Assembly: GCF_003003035.1 (NCBI RefSeq)
Contig: NZ_PVTS01000004.1
Coordinates: forward strand, 124,001 to 188,000
Reading direction: 5' to 3'
DNA length: 64,000 nucleotides
Source: Marinilabilia salmonicolor
GTDB lineage: Bacteria; Bacteroidota; Bacteroidia; Bacteroidales; Marinilabiliaceae
The position numbers and the translations under genes were made by a program. This document shows, in pieces, positions 49,723 through 59,476 of the stretch (the stretch's first letter is position 1; each line of letters begins with the position of its first letter). Under the pieces are notes generated by a model that ran no database searches, was not told where the DNA came from, and saw nothing but the letters and a program-made list of their open reading frames with translations.

Positions 49723-50469
49723 ATGGTTTATTGTCAAGATAAAATACCTATGTTAAAGACCCGAAATGACAGATATGACGGTGTGATTGTGGACAACCAA
49801 ACACTTCCGGTGAACAGTGACGCCTTTAAAAGAGAAATAAAACAGCTGATTGAATCCTCTGGTAACAAAAAAATAATCTGGATTAGCATTCCGCCTCACC
49901 AGGCCGATTTTATTCCGATTCTTATCAAACTGGGTTTTGAATTTCATCATTGCGATGATCAAAATCTTATGCTTCTGAAGAGAATGAAGCCTGATGTGGT
50001 GGTTCCTACCACAAAAAACTATATAGTAGGAGTGGGAGCTATTGTGGTGTGTGATGGAGAATTGTTGGTGATTAAGGATCGCTTTTATCCGGGATATAAA
50101 CTCCCAGGAGGACATATAGAACGGGGCGAATCAATTAAAGAGGCCCTTAGAAGAGAGGTTTTTGAAGAAACCGGTGTCCATATTGAATTTGAATCTATTG
50201 TAAACCTGGGGCATTTTCAGAATGGGCAGTTTGGTGAGTCTAATCTCTATATTGTTTGCACTGCCAGAGCAAAATCGAAAGAGATTTCTGTAATGGATGC
50301 TTCTGAAATTGCTGAAGCCAAATGGATATCTCCTGAAGAGTTTTTAGGCTCTGAGGAAGTAAATACTTACAACAAAAGTGTCGTGGAAGCTGCCATCAAT
50401 AATGGTGAATTGAAGTTGACAGAGCAGAAAATAGAGTTAAGAGTGGCTTCGGGAGAGGTATTCTTTTAA
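49723..50469 (+). CDS. Nudix hydrolase with N-terminal GNAT-like or Nudix-linked domain
   Basis: A 248-residue protein. The Nudix box spans about residues 129-152 counted from ATG 49723 (GGHIERGESIKEA followed by LRREVFEETGV), with the expected REVFEETG core. It hydrolyses a nucleoside diphosphate linked to another moiety; substrate unknown. The first 100 residues (SGNKKIIWISIPPHQADFIP and so on) resemble the N-terminal domain seen in NUDT6-like proteins. Starts at TTG 49705 or ATG 49750 are possible; I chose 49723 as the first ATG. The following 477 bp have no gene. Confidence 0.82.
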   Translation: MVYCQDKIPMLKTRNDRYDGVIVDNQTLPVNSDAFKREIKQLIESSGNKKIIWISIPPHQADFIPILIKLGFEFHHCDDQNLMLLKRMKPDVVVPTTKNYIVGVGAIVVCDGELLVIKDRFYPGYKLPGGHIERGESIKEALRREVFEETGVHIEFESIVNLGHFQNGQFGESNLYIVCTARAKSKEISVMDASEIAEAKWISPEEFLGSEEVNTYNKSVVEAAINNGELKLTEQKIELRVASGEVFF

Positions 50470-50946
50470 GTGTTTCCCGATTCTTTTCAGGCTCTGTTGT
50501 CTTGAAGCCTGGTAGTTTCAATACATTGACAGTCAACTCGTTACAGACAAGGCAAACCTGCTGCAATTCACTCATAATAAAAACTTTGCGTCATTGCGTT
50601 AAAGTTTCCCTTAAATGAGGGCAGTCTAAAGTCTCTAAAGGTTTTTCCTTGCGGGGGGTATGGTCTTGCAGATTCCTAACAATGAGATTCTTCACTGCGT
50701 TCAGATTGACAAAAACCACGAAGCTCCTGATTTTTGGACAATCGCTGGTGAAATTTTTGGGGAAGCAGGACTTGAAAATCTTAACAGAAAATTTATTCAG
50801 GCTTAAAACCAATCTTTGAACTTAGGTGTTTCTTTGGTAATGAAAAAACAATCACACACAATACAATTATTCTATGAAAGAAGTCCCGATTGTTTGTGAG
50901 TTGTTCTCCCGAAGCAACGGGAAACTTATAATTAAATTTTATACTG
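50470..50946. other. 477-bp gap without a gene; REP-like remnant at 50685-50710
   Basis: No coding frame with support. agattcttcactgcgttc followed by agattgac at 50685-50710 resembles the right arm of the hairpin at 21516-21541 (shared agattcttc and tgac) and, by my recollection, a sequence often dispersed in Bacteroidota genomes. The remainder shows no structure. Confidence 0.45.
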
Positions 50947-52524
50947 ATGAAAGCAATCATTCCTTTTTTGATTTTCTTTTTTCCCGGAGTTATTGACGGT
51001 ATTGCACAAAATCAGGCAACCGGATTTGTTTATGAGGACATCAATCAAAATGGCAAAAAGGAGAAGGGAGAATCAGGTATTCCTAACGTGGCTGTATCAA
51101 ATGGCCGGGAGGTGGTGTTGACTGATTCCGATGGGAAATACAAACTGCATGTAGGGGCAGATCATACTGTTTTTGTAATAAAACCTTCAGGTTATTTGCT
51201 GCCTGTGGATGATTACAATTTGTCACAGTTTTACTATACTCATAAGCCTGATGGTTCTCCTGATCTGGACTACAGTGGCGTTGTTCCGACAGGCGACTTG
51301 CCCCGGTCCGTTGACTTTGGTCTTATTCGCGGTTCTGAAAAGGAAGATTTTACCATGTTGGTTTTTGGTGACCCTCAACCCTATACCCGTGAAGAGGTGG
51401 AGTACTTCTACAAAGGAATTGTTAAGGAACTGGAAGGAGTGGAGAATGTTGACTTCGGATTAAGTCTCGGAGATTTGGTTGGGGATGATTTGAACCTTTT
51501 TCAGCCTTATAGGGAAGTTGTTAAAAAGGTTGGTGTTCCCTGGTTCAATGTGATGGGGAATCATGATATGAATTTTGATGTGAAAGCTGATTCGTTGTCG
51601 GATGAAACTTTTGAAATGCACTTTGGCCCGGCCAACTATTCGTATAATCACGGAATGGTTCATTTTATTGTGCTTGATGATATTCTTTATCCTGATCCGC
51701 GTGATGGAGAAGGGTATTGGGGCGGATTTACGGAAGATCAACTGGCCTTTGTAAAAAATGATTTGCAATTTGTTCCCAAAGACCGTCTGATTGTTTTGGC
51801 TTTTCACATTCCCCTGAAGGAAGGAGAATCCGGGGATTCGTTCCGTGATAGTGATCGTGAACAACTTTTTGACTTGTTAAAGGATTATCCGCATACCCTG
51901 TCACTTTCAGCTCATACCCACATTCAAAACCAGTATTTTTTCGGACCTGAGGATGGATGGCAGCAAGACCGCAGACATCACGAATACAATGTAGGAACGA
52001 CCTCCGGTGATTGGTATGGTGGGCATTTTAATGAGCAGGGAGTGCCTGTTTCCACGATGCGAGATGGCACACCGAAGGGATATGCTTTTCTGCATTTTAA
52101 GGGGAACCAATACTCTGTAAGGTATAAAGTGGCCGGGGAATCAGACGATTATCAGTTGAGCGTTTATGCCCCAAAAGTGTTGCCTCAGAACGAATGGCTG
52201 AGTGCACCCCTGATGGTTAATTTCTTCATGGGCAGTGAACAGGATTCTGTTTTTTACCGAATTGATGAGAGGGGGTGGCAGCCTATGGTTTTTGTGCAGA
52301 CATACGACCCCTCTTATATTTATATGATGCAGGAATGGGACTATGTGGATGAATTGTTTCCGGGTAAACGGCCCTCCAATCCCTCGGAATCCACCCATCT
52401 TTGGATGGGGCGTCTCGATAACCATCTGGAGGAGGGCAACCACACCATCGAAGTAAAAGCAAAAGATATGTTTGGTCGGGAATACAGGGCTACAAAGGAC
52501 TATAGAATCGTAAAACGCAAATAG
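50947..52524 (+). CDS. Calcineurin-like metallophosphoesterase, exported
   Basis: A 525-residue exported protein with a signal peptide (MKAIIPFLIFFFPGVIDGIA). An N-terminal beta-sandwich (about 25-128, TGFVYEDINQNGKKEKGESG) and a metallophosphoesterase domain follow, then a C-terminal beta domain. The metal-site motifs are in order: GDPQP at 141-145, GDLVGD at 175-180, GNHD at 204-207, LAFHIP and LSAHTH later. The MetallophosN/MetallophosC architecture is common in Bacteroidota surface or periplasmic proteins. The substrate (phosphodiester, nucleotide or phosphosugar) is unknown. An AraC gene follows after 29 nt. Confidence 0.92.
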   Translation: MKAIIPFLIFFFPGVIDGIAQNQATGFVYEDINQNGKKEKGESGIPNVAVSNGREVVLTDSDGKYKLHVGADHTVFVIKPSGYLLPVDDYNLSQFYYTHKPDGSPDLDYSGVVPTGDLPRSVDFGLIRGSEKEDFTMLVFGDPQPYTREEVEYFYKGIVKELEGVENVDFGLSLGDLVGDDLNLFQPYREVVKKVGVPWFNVMGNHDMNFDVKADSLSDETFEMHFGPANYSYNHGMVHFIVLDDILYPDPRDGEGYWGGFTEDQLAFVKNDLQFVPKDRLIVLAFHIPLKEGESGDSFRDSDREQLFDLLKDYPHTLSLSAHTHIQNQYFFGPEDGWQQDRRHHEYNVGTTSGDWYGGHFNEQGVPVSTMRDGTPKGYAFLHFKGNQYSVRYKVAGESDDYQLSVYAPKVLPQNEWLSAPLMVNFFMGSEQDSVFYRIDERGWQPMVFVQTYDPSYIYMMQEWDYVDELFPGKRPSNPSESTHLWMGRLDNHLEEGNHTIEVKAKDMFGREYRATKDYRIVKRK

Positions 52525-52553
52525 AAAGATTATCGCGTTCTGAGTATTACTCC

Positions 52554-53297
52554 ATGGAGAACTCAATCTACATAGAAAGGGATTTTGGTTGGTTTCTGGG
52601 ATGTTTTGAAAACAATCGTCAGCATCGTCATTATGCCATTCAGTTAAGCATCCCCATTAATAGTTTTGTGGATGTTGAACTTACCGAAAAAAACATCTCT
52701 ACGGAGTCTCCTGTTTTAATTAAACCCAATATTTCTCATCGGATAACTTCAAATGAAGAACAGTTTTTATTGCTCATCAATCCTGCCTCAACCATTGGTC
52801 ATTTCTGGAATAAAACCGCTGCCAATACTGTTTCGGAAATTAATCATCCCGTTATAGCGGCATTGCTGGCTGTTATAAAAGATGGGGCATTAGATACAGG
52901 TGAGCGTAGGTCGAAGATAAATAGTCTGATTAAATCGTATGATTGTTTTTGTGATTCCTTCATTCATCAAGGAGATGACCGGATAAACAAAGCTTTAGGG
53001 TATTTGGCCAGCCAAACAAATCGTGTAGTTCCGTTGGATGAGATTGCCGGTGTTTGTGCCTTGTCGCCCGACAGGTTCCTGCATTTGTTTAAAAAGGAAA
53101 CCGGTATGACCTACCGACGGGCTCAACTATGGGCTAAGCTTGTTGATGCCATTCCATTAATGAGAAACTATTCTGTCACTGAAACAGCTCATGAAGCAGG
53201 ATTTGCTGACAGTGCGCATTTCAGCAGAACTTTTCGGGAGAATTTCGGCTTTAATCCCCGCGAAGTTTTGAAGTTTAGCTGGTTTATTCAAGTTTAA
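52554..53297 (+). CDS. AraC family transcriptional regulator
   Basis: A 247-residue regulator. The N-terminal half (about 1-125) is a cupin-type sensing domain (RHYAIQLSIPINSFVDVELT), and the C-terminal HTH pair is typical (LDEIAGVCALSPDRFLHLFK; AHEAGFADSAHFSRTFRENF; the final FNPREVLKF segment). It begins 29 nt after the phosphoesterase gene, and a transglutaminase-like gene begins 52 nt after it. It may control the phosphoesterase-to-lipocalin run. The inducer is unknown. Confidence 0.93.
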   Translation: MENSIYIERDFGWFLGCFENNRQHRHYAIQLSIPINSFVDVELTEKNISTESPVLIKPNISHRITSNEEQFLLLINPASTIGHFWNKTAANTVSEINHPVIAALLAVIKDGALDTGERRSKINSLIKSYDCFCDSFIHQGDDRINKALGYLASQTNRVVPLDEIAGVCALSPDRFLHLFKKETGMTYRRAQLWAKLVDAIPLMRNYSVTETAHEAGFADSAHFSRTFRENFGFNPREVLKFSWFIQV

Positions 53298-53349
53298 GAG
53301 AGCAGTGTTTTCGATTTTTGTACTCAACAGAAATAAAAATCAAAACACT

Positions 53350-54054
53350 ATGAAAACGTATTTAGAAAAAACTCCGATTCTGGACTATGACCATTCAGAT
53401 ATTCAGTCGCTTATCTCCAGCGAAGGATGGTGTGAGCAGGATGCATTCACCAAAATAAGCAGTATCTACAATTTTGTGCGGGATGAGATCCGGTTTGGAT
53501 ATAATATAGATGATAATATACCGGCATCAAAGGTATTGGCTGATGGATACGGCCAGTGCAATACCAAATCCAATTTGCTGATGGCGCTTCTCAGGGCGGT
53601 CGGCATACCTGTCAGGATTCATGGTTTTACCATCCACAAGGCTTTGCAAAAAGGAGCGATTACAGGCTTGTGGTACCGGCTATCGCCTGAAAACATCTTA
53701 CACAGCTGGGTTGAGGTGTACTTCGAAGATGAATGGTACAACCTTGAAGGTGTAATACTTGATAGATCTTATTTTTCCGCATTGAAAAGAAAATTCCCTG
53801 ATTGTAAAACTTCTTTCTGCGGATATGGTGCTTACACCGATTCATTTGCCAATCCTCCAATCGATTGGAACAGGAATAACACCTACATACAACATAAAGG
53901 AATCAATCAGGATTTTGGCCTTTTTGACTCTCCGGATGAGTTTTATAAAATGCATGGCCAGCAACTAAACCTCATAAAAAAATGGATTTTTCGAAATTTT
54001 GTGCGACATTTAATGAATAGAAATGTGGACAGAATAAGAAAGAAGTTCAATTAA
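53350..54054 (+). CDS. Transglutaminase-like domain protein
   Basis: A 234-residue cytosolic-looking protein with the papain-like transglutaminase fold. The catalytic Cys is C70 in GYGQCNTKSNLLMALLRAVG and the His is H118 in LHSWVEVYFEDEWYNLEGV. An acidic residue a little later completes the triad. I chose ATG 53350 because the region before it in the longer frame to 53305 is A+T-rich and unrelated. Probably a cysteine protease or amide transferase; the substrate is unknown. It lies between the AraC gene and an ABM-type lipoprotein gene. Confidence 0.88.
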   Translation: MKTYLEKTPILDYDHSDIQSLISSEGWCEQDAFTKISSIYNFVRDEIRFGYNIDDNIPASKVLADGYGQCNTKSNLLMALLRAVGIPVRIHGFTIHKALQKGAITGLWYRLSPENILHSWVEVYFEDEWYNLEGVILDRSYFSALKRKFPDCKTSFCGYGAYTDSFANPPIDWNRNNTYIQHKGINQDFGLFDSPDEFYKMHGQQLNLIKKWIFRNFVRHLMNRNVDRIRKKFN

Positions 54055-54060
54055 CGATCG

Positions 54061-54507
54061 ATGAAACAAGTTTGTATCATGTTGGGATTGCTTTTCCTTG
54101 GGATATCCTGTAAAACAGGAACCGAGGAAGCCAATCAGGTAGAAAAAATTTCCGGTTCTGATGAAATGCTGATTCGGATTTCAGAAATCCAAATCTATCA
54201 GAATTATCTGACGGAATATATTTCCATTCTTAAAGAAGAAGCTGAGGCATCTGTAAGGCTGGAACCGGGCGTAATCTCCATATTTCCCATGTTTCAGAAG
54301 GAAGATTCAACAGAATTTCGGATACTTGAAATTTACAGAAACAGGGAAGCTTATGAGTCTCACTTGAAAACCCCTCATTTCAAGAAATATAAAACCACTA
54401 CACTGGATATGGTTGAATCTTTGAAACTGACAGATATGGTAGCAATAGACGAAGAAACCATGCTCGATATTTTTTCGAAATTGAACTTAGAAATGGCGGC
54501 TCAATAA
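54061..54507 (+). CDS. ABM-domain (quinol monooxygenase-like) lipoprotein
   Basis: A 148-residue lipoprotein (lipobox GISC near residue 17) followed by a ferredoxin-like antibiotic biosynthesis monooxygenase domain (ISEIQIYQNYLTEYISILK; LEPGVISIFPMFQ; FRILEIYRNREAYESHLKT, then PHFKKY). Most ABM domains are in the cytosol, so the lipidated version is unusual. Function could be quinone or heme-related handling, or peroxide defence; no evidence decides. Starts 6 nt after the transglutaminase-like gene, so co-transcribed. Confidence 0.83.
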   Translation: MKQVCIMLGLLFLGISCKTGTEEANQVEKISGSDEMLIRISEIQIYQNYLTEYISILKEEAEASVRLEPGVISIFPMFQKEDSTEFRILEIYRNREAYESHLKTPHFKKYKTTTLDMVESLKLTDMVAIDEETMLDIFSKLNLEMAAQ

Positions 54508-54537
54508 TTTTTGAAATTTTACTAATCAACTTTTTTT

Positions 54538-54753
54538 ATGAAAACCAAGCGGGATCAACAATTACTTAACATCATGAGCCGGAATCCGGATAACTGGAAA
54601 GGTGTATTCTATTTCAACAGGAAAGACCCCCGGCTGGTGGTTCCCAAACAGATTCCATCAATGGGATGGACATTAAATTTTGCCAGCCCTTATTCCTGGA
54701 TTACATTGATAGGGATTATTCTGATTATTATTGCTTCATCTTATTTCCTGTAG
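54538..54753 (+). CDS. DUF5808 small membrane protein
   Basis: 71 residues. The motif NWKGVFYFNRKDPRLVVPKQ and MGWTLNFASPYSWITL, followed by a single C-terminal span (LIGIILIIIASSYFL), identifies DUF5808, a small family of unknown function. It starts 30 nt after the ABM-type gene and ends 15 nt before the lipocalin, in the same direction. It may be a membrane partner of these envelope proteins. Confidence 0.85.
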   Translation: MKTKRDQQLLNIMSRNPDNWKGVFYFNRKDPRLVVPKQIPSMGWTLNFASPYSWITLIGIILIIIASSYFL

Positions 54754-54768
54754 AAAATTAGCTTAATT

Positions 54769-55299
54769 ATGAGACTGGATAAAAAACTTTTTCTTTTGAT
54801 TATTTCCATCATGATTTTTGGATTCATTTCCTGCCGTACCATTCCCAAGGAAGCAACGGCTGTAAAGCCTTTTTACATAGAAAAGTATCTGGGTAAGTGG
54901 TACGAAATTGCCCGTTTGGATTTTAAATACGAGCGGAACCTCAACAATGTCACGGCTGAATATTCGTGGAATGATAACGGAACCATCAGGGTGGTCAACC
55001 GAGGTTACAATACCGTTGAAGAGGAATGGCAGGAGGCTATAGGTAAAGCCAAATTTGTAGGCGAAAAAAATGTAGCCAAACTGAAGGTTTCCTTTTTTGG
55101 CCCGTTTTATTCGGGCTATAACGTTATTGCCATCGATGAAGATTACCAATATGCGCTGGTTGCCGGTAAAAACCTGGATTATCTCTGGATTTTGTCCAGA
55201 GAAACGACCATTCCTGATGAGGTAAAAAAACAATACCTCAAAATTGCCCGGGACATTGGCTATGATACTTCTGATTTGTTATGGCCGGAGCATGATTAA
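54769..55299 (+). CDS. Lipocalin family lipoprotein (Blc-like)
   Basis: A 176-residue outer-membrane-type lipocalin. The start has a signal peptide with a probable lipobox (FISC, Cys 22), then the hallmark GKWYEIARLDFKYE at 42-55. Later signatures are NRGYNT, AKLKVSFFGPFYSGYNVIAI, YALVAGKNLDYLWILSR and the closing IGYDTSDL. Blc binds lysophospholipids in E. coli. Its stop overlaps the stop of the converging MFS gene by 3 nt (55297-55299). Confidence 0.93.
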   Translation: MRLDKKLFLLIISIMIFGFISCRTIPKEATAVKPFYIEKYLGKWYEIARLDFKYERNLNNVTAEYSWNDNGTIRVVNRGYNTVEEEWQEAIGKAKFVGEKNVAKLKVSFFGPFYSGYNVIAIDEDYQYALVAGKNLDYLWILSRETTIPDEVKKQYLKIARDIGYDTSDLLWPEHD

Positions 55300-56882
55300 T
55301 TTTGCAACCGATCCATTTTCAACTGATGCTTGATGGATTTACGAATGCTTTTGAATTTTGGATGCAAGGCTTTAGGTCGCAGGGAGCTGGCCTTGAAAAG
55401 GAAGACCATAAGACTCAGCAGGCTCAGAATAACGAGCCATCCGTACAACTCTTTCATACTCACCATTATTGCTTGCTTTTGTAATACTCCAAACAACTCA
55501 CCTTGTCCTATTTGGTGAACGCGCTGGTTCACACTGTCCAGGTTGGTGGAGAGCAGCATGAAATTTTTCTTTGCGGTAATGTTGAACAAATGGTGCAACA
55601 ATGTAGATCCCAATAATGCTCCCAGAGAAGCACTTACAAATGCTTGAATTGTGATAGTTTGGGGGAATATCTGAAAAGAGATTCCCGACAAGGCTGTGAT
55701 AAATGTGATAGCGATGATTACGTATCCTGCAGCTCTTAGCAGCAATGGGATAACCAGCATTTTTTTAGGTAAATCGAAATCTATGGTAAAATACATCATC
55801 ATCAGGTAACCGGCAATCAGCATAAAACCAATGATGGTCATGGTTTTGTATCTCCATTTGCGAATGGCAAACACACGGTATGCAAAGATGGCACCCACAA
55901 AGGTTCCTGCCAGTACGATCCAGTTGAGCGAAGCCAGGTGCAGCGCATCATAACCAAGTATGGCTTCGGTGTAGATGTGCTCAAACAGGTGTACCGGACT
56001 CAGCAAAATATCTACCAGAATGTAAAGTAAAAAGGTCAGCCAGACATTCTTGATAGTCCAGGTTCTCAACTCTATGAGCGGGTGTCTGATGAAAGAAGCC
56101 CGCCACAGGTTAAGGATCAGGGAGATAACTCCCAGTGCAAGTCCTGCGCGAATATAATCTGAATCAAACCAGTCGTAATGTTCTCCATAGTTGAGGACAA
56201 AAATAAATGCCATGATGGTTGTGGCCCAAAGAATCCAGCCTGTCCAGTCGATTCCATACAGTGGGAGTTTTTTCATAAACACAAAACGTTTGAAAATGCC
56301 CTGTGTAACCAACACCACCATCAATAGTAATGCTATAATGACCCAATGCATATATTCCCAGGTACTGAGAAATGCTGTATATAGGGTGGCAATTCCGGAT
56401 AGTTGAATGGAGCCCTGAACTAGTAAATAAATGTACACAAACCAAACGGCCATATCGCGTTTGGGGGTTATCCAAAGCTGGATTGTCGTGTTGCAGGCAA
56501 AGGTGCCCCACATTCTGAAAAATCCTGCGATGAAGGAAACCCCAACAAGGATGGGGACACTATCCGTGAAAATAACAATCAGGTTACAAAGAATGAGTGC
56601 TCCGGCAGTCATCAGCAGAGACGATTTTATGGTATAGGCAAATTTAAGCCGGAACATAACCACAAATGTCAGCGAAAGACCTACCAATGATGCATAACCG
56701 GCCATCAGAATATCTTCCTGTCGGAGCCCTAGTGAACCGGTCATGTCGCTAACAGCTGCCAGGTAAACACCACCCGACAACTGGTATATCAGCACAAAAA
56801 TGACAAGTATCCAGGGTTTTATTTTCTCCGGAACAAAATCGTAGATGTCATGTATTTTAAAAGGTCTGTTGTCCCAGCTCAT
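55296..56882 (-). CDS. MFS transporter (EmrB/DHA2-like efflux permease)
   Basis: A 528-residue inner-membrane transporter of the major facilitator type with about 14 hydrophobic spans (for example VIFVLIYQLSGGVYLAAVSD at the start). The adaptor gene (56884-57918) and TolC gene (57970-59286) lie upstream on the same strand with a 1-nt and a 51-nt gap, so this is the pump of an EmrAB-TolC-like tripartite efflux system. The substrate is unknown. Its 3' end overlaps the lipocalin stop. Confidence 0.86.
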   Translation of the reverse strand: MSWDNRPFKIHDIYDFVPEKIKPWILVIFVLIYQLSGGVYLAAVSDMTGSLGLRQEDILMAGYASLVGLSLTFVVMFRLKFAYTIKSSLLMTAGALILCNLIVIFTDSVPILVGVSFIAGFFRMWGTFACNTTIQLWITPKRDMAVWFVYIYLLVQGSIQLSGIATLYTAFLSTWEYMHWVIIALLLMVVLVTQGIFKRFVFMKKLPLYGIDWTGWILWATTIMAFIFVLNYGEHYDWFDSDYIRAGLALGVISLILNLWRASFIRHPLIELRTWTIKNVWLTFLLYILVDILLSPVHLFEHIYTEAILGYDALHLASLNWIVLAGTFVGAIFAYRVFAIRKWRYKTMTIIGFMLIAGYLMMMYFTIDFDLPKKMLVIPLLLRAAGYVIIAITFITALSGISFQIFPQTITIQAFVSASLGALLGSTLLHHLFNITAKKNFMLLSTNLDSVNQRVHQIGQGELFGVLQKQAIMVSMKELYGWLVILSLLSLMVFLFKASSLRPKALHPKFKSIRKSIKHQLKMDRLQN

Positions 56883-56883
56883 A

Positions 56884-57918
56884 TTAGTAGATTACCTCAC
56901 ATTCCACATTCATTCCTGCTCGTAAAAGTGCCATATCTTCTTTGCTGTTGGCAGCCGAAAATTCAATACGAACCGGAATTCGTTGAGCGACCTTTACAAA
57001 GTTGCCGGAGGAGTTGTCTTGCGGAAACAAAGAGAAACTGGCACCGGTAGCTTCAGAGATTGCCTGCACCTGGCCTTTATAAACCCTGTCGGGGATGGCA
57101 TCCACCATTATTTCCACTTCTCCTTTGGTTTGAATATTAGAGATTTGTGTCTCTTTGTAATTGGCTATAATCCAGATTTCCTCCTCATTTACCAGGTCGA
57201 ATACAGGTTGTCCCGGTTGAATTAACTGTCCTTCTTCGATGTTTTTTCGTCCGGTAACTCCATCACAGGGAGCTGTTATTACGGTGTAGGAGAGATTCAG
57301 CCGGGCCAGTTCCAGGGCTGCTTCAGCGAGTTTTATTTGTGCCATGGTCTGATCCACACGCAGTGTCTGTTCATCCCTGACCAGAGATGTGGTGTTTTTT
57401 TGATGTAAAACCTGCTCGTGGCGGGCTTTGGCAGCTTCGTAGTTGGTTTTTACGTTGTCGTATTGCTGTTGGGTAACGGCCTTTTGTTCCAGCAGTTGCT
57501 GGTAACGCAGAAACTCTTTTTTCGCATTTTCCATCCGGATGCGGCTCTCTTCAATTCCTGCCTGAGAAACTTCAATGTTGCTGCTGGCTGTTCTGACAGC
57601 TGTGCCCATGGCTTCTTTGCCTGTTAGGGCTCTTTGATAATCAGCTTGAGCTTGTGCCAGACGGTATCGGTATTCCACATCTTCAATAACCACCAGCGTG
57701 TCGCCTTTCTTTACGCGTTGATATTCATCGGTGCAAATATTTTTGATGTACCCCTGAACCCGGCTGTGTACAGGGACTATTTGTTGTTTGATCTGAGCAT
57801 TATCTGTAAACTCCACATTGCCCAGGTGGACAAAACGGCTGACAATCCATACCAGACATACTACCAGTAATAATCCAACTACGGTGTTATAGGCAATTTT
57901 CATCTTTTTGTTCTTCAT
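56884..57918 (-). CDS. HlyD/EmrA family periplasmic adaptor
   Basis: A 344-residue membrane-fusion protein with one N-terminal span (VVGLLLVVCLVWIVSRFVHL). A lipoyl half-motif (VPVHSRVQGYIKNICTDEYQ, then RVKKGDTLVVIED) and a long coiled-coil hairpin (about 75-200) follow. The second lipoyl half contains SYTVITAPCDGVTGRKNIEE. It bridges the MFS pump and TolC. The typical EmrA feature FTDNAQIKQQIVPV is present. It ends 1 nt before the MFS start. Confidence 0.93.
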   Translation of the reverse strand: MKNKKMKIAYNTVVGLLLVVCLVWIVSRFVHLGNVEFTDNAQIKQQIVPVHSRVQGYIKNICTDEYQRVKKGDTLVVIEDVEYRYRLAQAQADYQRALTGKEAMGTAVRTASSNIEVSQAGIEESRIRMENAKKEFLRYQQLLEQKAVTQQQYDNVKTNYEAAKARHEQVLHQKNTTSLVRDEQTLRVDQTMAQIKLAEAALELARLNLSYTVITAPCDGVTGRKNIEEGQLIQPGQPVFDLVNEEEIWIIANYKETQISNIQTKGEVEIMVDAIPDRVYKGQVQAISEATGASFSLFPQDNSSGNFVKVAQRIPVRIEFSAANSKEDMALLRAGMNVECEVIY

Positions 57919-57969
57919 TTCTTCAGGTATTTCTATGTTGTGTTTCTTGATAGCAGTTTGGGGATTGGC

Positions 57970-59286
57970 TTATAAAGAGCCCATTTCTCTCATCAGTTTG
58001 AAATAGCAAAAGACAACATCCAGACGGGCATTCACCACTTGTAATTCGGCTTTGAGTTTCATATTGCTGGCATCCAGCATTTCGGTAATCAGCACCAGAT
58101 CGCTTAGATATCGCTTGTTGATTACTGAATAGTTTTCACTAGCCAATTGATAGCTTTTTTCGAAAGCATGGAGCTTTTCAAATGATTCTTTGTATCTGGT
58201 TTCTGCAGCATGCAAGGCTGTTTTTGTTTGTTCAATTTCGGCCTGATAAGCATGAGTTGCTGTATTGTAAGCCAATTTCGCGAGCCTGGTTTTATCTTTT
58301 GATTTATAGAGGGAGGCCAAATCGTATTTTAATGCCACTCCTACGTACCAGTAATTAAAATTTTTGTCGATTGGTGGAACCTCAATTGTGATAGGACCAT
58401 CGAGATGGTCTCCACCAATAATTGCAATGGAAGGATACAGATTTGCTTTGGATAACTGTACATTTTTTCCGGCTAACTCTTGTTTTAGGGCCTGCATTCG
58501 GATGTCCTGTCGATTGGTTAAAGCTTCTCTCAAATAATCATTTTCCGAAGGAGTAATGACAGCTGCATGGTTTTGCACCGATGAGTCTGGCAGAATGATG
58601 ACATCTTCTGTTAACCCAAGTGTTATTTGCAGGTGTTTGTTGATGATGCTGATGTTGTTTTCAATTTCAATGACTGCCAGTTTCAGGTTTTGCAGCATCA
58701 GTTCATAACGGGTTAGGTCGTTTTCCAGGGCCATTCCCTGGGTTAGCTTTGCTTGTACCTGGCGAACAACTTCATTGGCCTGATCGATGTTTTTGGCAAA
58801 AACTTTCTTCTGATTGTACAGTTTGTAAAGATCCAGGTATTGTCCGGCCACCAGAAATCTGATGTTTTGTGCATTTTTTGCATGTTCAAGTTCTGCAACC
58901 TGAGCTTCCAGACGAGATTTTTCTATAGTGTTGGATATTGCTCCACCTGCAAATACAACATAAGAGGCTTCAATGGAGAAATTGTTGCCAAAGTCGGGGA
59001 TAGGCGCAGTGATGGAATTGGAGAAATTACGATCACTTATGGTTCCATCGCCCAGATACATTGCTGATACCCCTAGTTCAATGGAAGGTAGTTGTTGGTT
59101 TTTAGCGACCTTCACCGCCTGGCCGGATGTCTGAGTTGCCGATTTGGTGATTTTCAGGTAAGTACTGTTGCGTTCTGCGAGTGCAAAGGCGGAATCCAAC
59201 GGTACTATTTGTTCTTTTTGTGCCTGCGCATTGCTTATTGTGCCTGCAAACAGAAGCAGGAATATTCCGTATTTTAAATTTTTCAT
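57970..59286 (-). CDS. TolC family outer-membrane protein
   Basis: A 438-residue outer-membrane factor with a signal peptide (KNLKYGIFLLLFAGTISNAQA). Long helical hairpins with the duplicated TolC fold follow (TYKES and Leu/Glu/Ala-rich heptads). It is the first gene of the MFS-type efflux operon. An AraC regulator gene lies divergent, 458 bp away, with a direct TCAATATTT repeat in between. Confidence 0.92.
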   Translation of the reverse strand: MKNLKYGIFLLLFAGTISNAQAQKEQIVPLDSAFALAERNSTYLKITKSATQTSGQAVKVAKNQQLPSIELGVSAMYLGDGTISDRNFSNSITAPIPDFGNNFSIEASYVVFAGGAISNTIEKSRLEAQVAELEHAKNAQNIRFLVAGQYLDLYKLYNQKKVFAKNIDQANEVVRQVQAKLTQGMALENDLTRYELMLQNLKLAVIEIENNISIINKHLQITLGLTEDVIILPDSSVQNHAAVITPSENDYLREALTNRQDIRMQALKQELAGKNVQLSKANLYPSIAIIGGDHLDGPITIEVPPIDKNFNYWYVGVALKYDLASLYKSKDKTRLAKLAYNTATHAYQAEIEQTKTALHAAETRYKESFEKLHAFEKSYQLASENYSVINKRYLSDLVLITEMLDASNMKLKAELQVVNARLDVVFCYFKLMREMGSL

Positions 59287-59476
59287 TTTCTATTTTGATT
59301 GAAATATGTTTATGAAGTCCCTTTCAGACTGATCTCTTGTAGGCGATATAATTCCCTGGTTTCAGGGGATTTTCACTTACCGAGGTTGTACCAGAAATGG
59401 AACCTGTAATATTTTAAAAGACATAAGATTTTTTGGATATTGCAGTGATTTATTATATCTGGTATTTTGTGAGGGG

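Noticed and set aside
50591-50812. Open frame of 73 codons on the minus strand in the gap before the phosphoesterase
   Set aside because: It covers a dispersed-repeat remnant (50685-50710) and has no recognisable motif or ribosome site.
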